DNA of 7,714 nucleotides from UBA791 sp963602355 (lineage in GTDB: Bacteria > Cyanobacteriota > Vampirovibrionia > Gastranaerophilales > Gastranaerophilaceae). This document shows positions 5,235 to 7,714 of the stretch, in pieces. The notes beneath the pieces were generated by a model that saw only the letters and a program-made list of their open reading frames with translations, searched no databases and was not told the origin of the DNA. Numbering within the stretch: the stretch's first letter is position 1; every line of letters begins with the position of its first letter. The DNA lies in assembly GCA_963602355.1 (NCBI GenBank), contig CAVCIU010000057.1, positions 1 to 7,714 of the forward strand. Reading direction: 5' to 3'. The position numbers were made by a program, and so were the translations under genes.

Positions 5235-6094
5235 TTTACAAACACTTTCTCTAAAGAGGTCTTATTGTTTATAATACGTGTAACTGCAACTATTCTAGTA
5301 CAATAAAGCAAAATAATTAATTCATTATTACAATTTGTGAACTTATTTGAAGTAAAATTCATACCATGACTAACCTTCAAATACTCATTCTCATTAAGTT
5401 CCAGCTTCTTTAGATTAGAAAAATAATTTAAAGGATTTTCGATAAAATTTTCTTTGTTTTCAGAATTTTCTATTGACGAAAGTTCAATAGAATTTTCTAT
5501 TTTAAAATCACCTGCGATAGTTCTAGTTAAACCAATCAAATGTGCACCACAACCTAAAACCTCGCCTAAATCGTGCGCTATACTTCTAATATAAGTACCC
5601 TTAGAGCATTTTACTCTTAATTTTGCAACATTGTTCTCCAAAGATAACAAATCTAGTTTTTCAATCGTAACTTTTCTTGCTTCAATTTCAACTTCTTTAC
5701 CCTCACGAGCATATTCGTAAAGCTTTTTGCCGTTCTTTTTTAAAGCAGAATAAATAGGAGGTTTTTGTAAAATTTCACCTCTAAATTGATTTAGAGCCTC
5801 TTCAAGTTCTGATTGCTCAACAATCTTATCAGAAGTCGAAACAATTTCACCTTCTTTATCATAGGTATCAGTACTTATGCCAAATTTAACCGTTGCGACA
5901 TATTCCTTGTCATCAGAAAGATATTGAATAAGTCTAGTAGCATCGCCAACAGCAATTGGTAAAACACCGTTCGCCATAGGGTCAAGAGTTCCAGTATGAC
6001 CAAATTTTTTTATTTTCAAATTTCTACGCAAAAAACTTACAACATCATGAGATGTCATACCAGAAGGTTTGTTTACATTTATAAAGCCAAACAT
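5231..6094 (-). CDS. truB: tRNA pseudouridine(55) synthase TruB
   Basis: TruB converts uridine 55 in the T-loop of elongator tRNAs to pseudouridine. The 287-aa protein carries the family motifs in order: INVNKPSGMTSHD (5-17), GHTGTLDPMANGVLP (32-46) with catalytic Asp38, EYVATVKFG (64-72), PPIYSALK (112-119), CSKGTYIRSIAHDLG (163-177) and LTRTIAGDF (189-197). The C-terminal portion (about 225-287) is poorly conserved but has the length of the usual TruB C-terminal/PUA-like domain. The start at 6094 gives the canonical N-terminus. It follows rbfA by 6 nt, has only a distant GGGGAA upstream, and is probably translated by coupling to rbfA. Its last bases overlap the start of the DUF2993 gene. 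The order infB-rbfA-truB is widely conserved in bacteria. Confidence 0.98.
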   Translation of the reverse strand: MFGFINVNKPSGMTSHDVVSFLRRNLKIKKFGHTGTLDPMANGVLPIAVGDATRLIQYLSDDKEYVATVKFGISTDTYDKEGEIVSTSDKIVEQSELEEALNQFRGEILQKPPIYSALKKNGKKLYEYAREGKEVEIEARKVTIEKLDLLSLENNVAKLRVKCSKGTYIRSIAHDLGEVLGCGAHLIGLTRTIAGDFKIENSIELSSIENSENKENFIENPLNYFSNLKKLELNENEYLKVSHGMNFTSNKFTNCNNELIILLYCTRIVAVTRIINNKTSLEKVFVK

Positions 6095-6100
6095 TTTAAA

Positions 6101-6451
6101 TTATAATTCCCCACGAGAAATTTTATCAATAATTTCTGTAACTTTTGAGCCACGTTCAATTGAATCGTCATAGATAAATCTAAGCTCTGGAGTAACTCTC
6201 AAGCGAATTCTCTTACCAACTTCGTATCTAATCTTTGGTTTATTTTGTTCAATAGCTTCTTTTGTTTTTTCTTTTTGCTCATCTGAACCGAAAACTGAAT
6301 AGAATACTTTTGCATAAGAATTATCGTGAGAAACCTCAACGTCAACGATAGATACGACACCAGAAATTCTAGAATCTTGAATATCACGTCTTAAAATATC
6401 TGAGATTTCTCTCATAAGTTCTTTTCTTACTCGTTCATTTCTTAATGTCAT
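6101..6451 (-). CDS. rbfA: 30S ribosome-binding factor RbfA
   Basis: RbfA is a small KH-fold protein that binds the 30S subunit during late assembly, assists 16S rRNA 5'-end maturation and supports cold adaptation. The 116-aa length is typical. It begins with the conserved RNERVRKELMREISDIL helix (4-20), has VSIVDVEVSHDNSYAKVFYS (33-52) and the signature RVTPELRFIYDDSIERG at 85-101. The start at 6451 is supported by AAGGG (6462-6458), 6 nt upstream on the minus strand. It lies 14 nt after the infB stop and 6 nt before truB, in the same operon. Confidence 0.98.
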   Translation of the reverse strand: MTLRNERVRKELMREISDILRRDIQDSRISGVVSIVDVEVSHDNSYAKVFYSVFGSDEQKEKTKEAIEQNKPKIRYEVGKRIRLRVTPELRFIYDDSIERGSKVTEIIDKISRGEL

Positions 6452-6465
6452 AATAAACCCTTAAA

Positions 6466-7714
6466 TTAGTCTAAAGTAACTTTAACTTTTTCTGTTGTAG
6501 AAACTTCAATGATATCGCCTTCTTCAAGGTCATTGAACTTAGCAAAAGAAAGACCACATTCAAAACCTTGTGCAACTTCTTTTACGTCGTCTTTGAAACG
6601 TTTCAACTGATCAATTTGACCCTTGAAGATTTCTTGACCATTACGGATAACAACTGCGATGTTGTTTCTTGCAATCTTACCTTCTGTAACATAGCAACCT
6701 GCAATCTTAGTTGTTTTACCGATAGTGAAGATTTGACGAACTTCAGCTTTACCAACTTCAACCTCTTTAGTTTCTGGTTCAAGTAATGAAAGCATCGTAT
6801 TTTCCATTTCTTCAATAATTTGATAAATAATATCGTATTTCTTAATTGTTACGTTTTCTCTCTCAGCCGCAATTAAAGCATTATTATCTTCTTTAACTGT
6901 GAAACCTAAGATTAAAGCGTTACTTGCAGCTGCTAACATAACGTCGGCTTCTGAAATATCACCAACACCTACGTGAATAATCTTAGTAACAATTTTCTTA
7001 GATTCAAGACCTGCAATTGCTTGTGCAACAGCTTCTGCTGAACCGTGAGTGTTAGCTTTAACAATTAAGTTCAATTGTGGAATATTTTCTTCACCACTCA
7101 TAGCTTCTTTTCTGATATGAGCTGGAAGCATAGCTTCTAAACGTTTAGTTCTTTCGTTTTCTTTACGTTTATCAACGATTGATTTCATTTCTTTTTCGTT
7201 TGCAACAACTTCAAAGAAATCACCAGCTTGAGGAACTTCAGTTAAACCTAAGATTTCAACTGGAGTAGAAGGACCCGCTTCTTTAACTCTTTCACCAGAA
7301 TCTGATAATAAAGCTCTGATTTTACCACAAGTATTACCAACTACAACACAGTTACCAACGTGCATTGTACCATTTTGAACTAGTAATGAAGCAACAGGAC
7401 CTTTACCTTTGTCTAAGTTTGCTTCGATAACAACACCTGATGCCATAGCATTTGGGTTAGCTTTCAAATCAAGCATATCAGCTACTAAAAGAATGTATTC
7501 TAGTAATTCATCAATACCCGTCTTTTGTAATGCTGAAACCTTACAAGTAATTGTATCACCGCCCCATTCTTCTGGAACAAGACCGTGTTCTGTTAACTGA
7601 GTAAGGACTCTGTCAGGGTCAGCCCCTGGTTTATCCATTTTGTTAACAGCAACAATAATTGGAATTTCAGCAGCTTTTGCGTGGTTAATAGCTTCAATTG
7701 TTTGAGGCATAATA
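6466..7714 (-). CDS. infB: Translation initiation factor IF-2, C-terminal part (5' end outside window)
   Basis: IF-2 is the GTPase that brings fMet-tRNA to the 30S subunit and promotes subunit joining. Only about 416 codons are inside the window. The Met at 7710-7708 is not a start: it is the Met of the conserved 'DG-x-MPQT' after the G3 motif, preceded here by Ile, and the frame stays open to the edge. Counting from that Met, the G4 motif NKMD is at 23-26 and G5 SAL at 59-61. The domain II beta-barrel follows at about 90-175, domain III at about 212-300 (LNLIVKANTHGSAEAV), and the fMet-tRNA-binding C-terminal domain at 301-414 (KIAGCYVTEGKI, GFECGLSF). The G1-G3 motifs and the variable N-terminal region are missing only because of the window edge. 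It is the first visible gene of the operon; its promoter is not in view. Confidence 0.98.
   Translation of the reverse strand, partial: IMPQTIEAINHAKAAEIPIIVAVNKMDKPGADPDRVLTQLTEHGLVPEEWGGDTITCKVSALQKTGIDELLEYILLVADMLDLKANPNAMASGVVIEANLDKGKGPVASLLVQNGTMHVGNCVVVGNTCGKIRALLSDSGERVKEAGPSTPVEILGLTEVPQAGDFFEVVANEKEMKSIVDKRKENERTKRLEAMLPAHIRKEAMSGEENIPQLNLIVKANTHGSAEAVAQAIAGLESKKIVTKIIHVGVGDISEADVMLAAASNALILGFTVKEDNNALIAAERENVTIKKYDIIYQIIEEMENTMLSLLEPETKEVEVGKAEVRQIFTIGKTTKIAGCYVTEGKIARNNIAVVIRNGQEIFKGQIDQLKRFKDDVKEVAQGFECGLSFAKFNDLEEGDIIEVSTTEKVKVTLD

Noticed and set aside
7708..7710. Met at the right edge as the start of infB
   Set aside because: It matches the internal MPQT segment of the GTPase domain, and G1-G3 motifs must lie upstream outside the window.

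Overview
The window is AT-rich and intact, with no frameshift visible. It looks like a chromosomal segment from a non-photosynthetic relative of Cyanobacteria, most likely Gastranaerophilales/Vampirovibrionia ('Melainabacteria'). This placement is an inference with moderate confidence. It rests on low GC, a DUF2993-type lipid-binding-like protein beside a GerMN protein and a CtpA-type protease downstream of infB-rbfA-truB, and small accessory proteins with an N-terminal 'NFG' motif. No rRNA or marker gene is present to confirm it.

Right part (2188-7714, all on the minus strand): a compact operon read from right to left. It starts with translation genes: infB (initiation factor IF-2, 5' end off the window), rbfA (30S maturation) and truB (tRNA pseudouridine 55 synthase). 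It continues without a break into envelope-type genes: an exported DUF2993/LmeA-like protein (ATGA overlap with truB), a membrane-anchored GerMN-domain protein, a small orphan HicB-like protein (8-nt overlap) and, after a 53-nt gap, a membrane-anchored PDZ-S41 C-terminal processing protease. The tight packing implies that ribosome maturation genes and cell-envelope genes are co-transcribed.

Left part (1-2182): accessory genes of unknown function. A minus-strand gene (157-624) and a plus-strand two-gene operon (925-1521 and 1532-2182) diverge from a 300-bp intergenic region. That region holds candidate promoters, three TTACAA(A)TT repeats and small inverted repeats. The second plus-strand gene encodes two textbook EF-hand calcium-binding loops inside a duplicated module. 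The first encodes two degenerate EF-hand-like loops followed by a Lys/Glu-rich helix. Both proteins end in nearly the same tail, STVEY-[K/E]-[I/V]-stop. The minus-strand protein and the first plus-strand protein share 'NFG[A/G]' near their N-termini. None of the three has a Sec signal peptide. These shared termini and the calcium-loop pair are the best candidates here for an undescribed system.

The plus-strand operon and the protease operon converge with only 5 nt between stop codons. A perfect bidirectional terminator (99-130) closes the minus-strand accessory gene, and a ribosome binding site at the extreme left suggests another minus-strand gene starting just outside the window.
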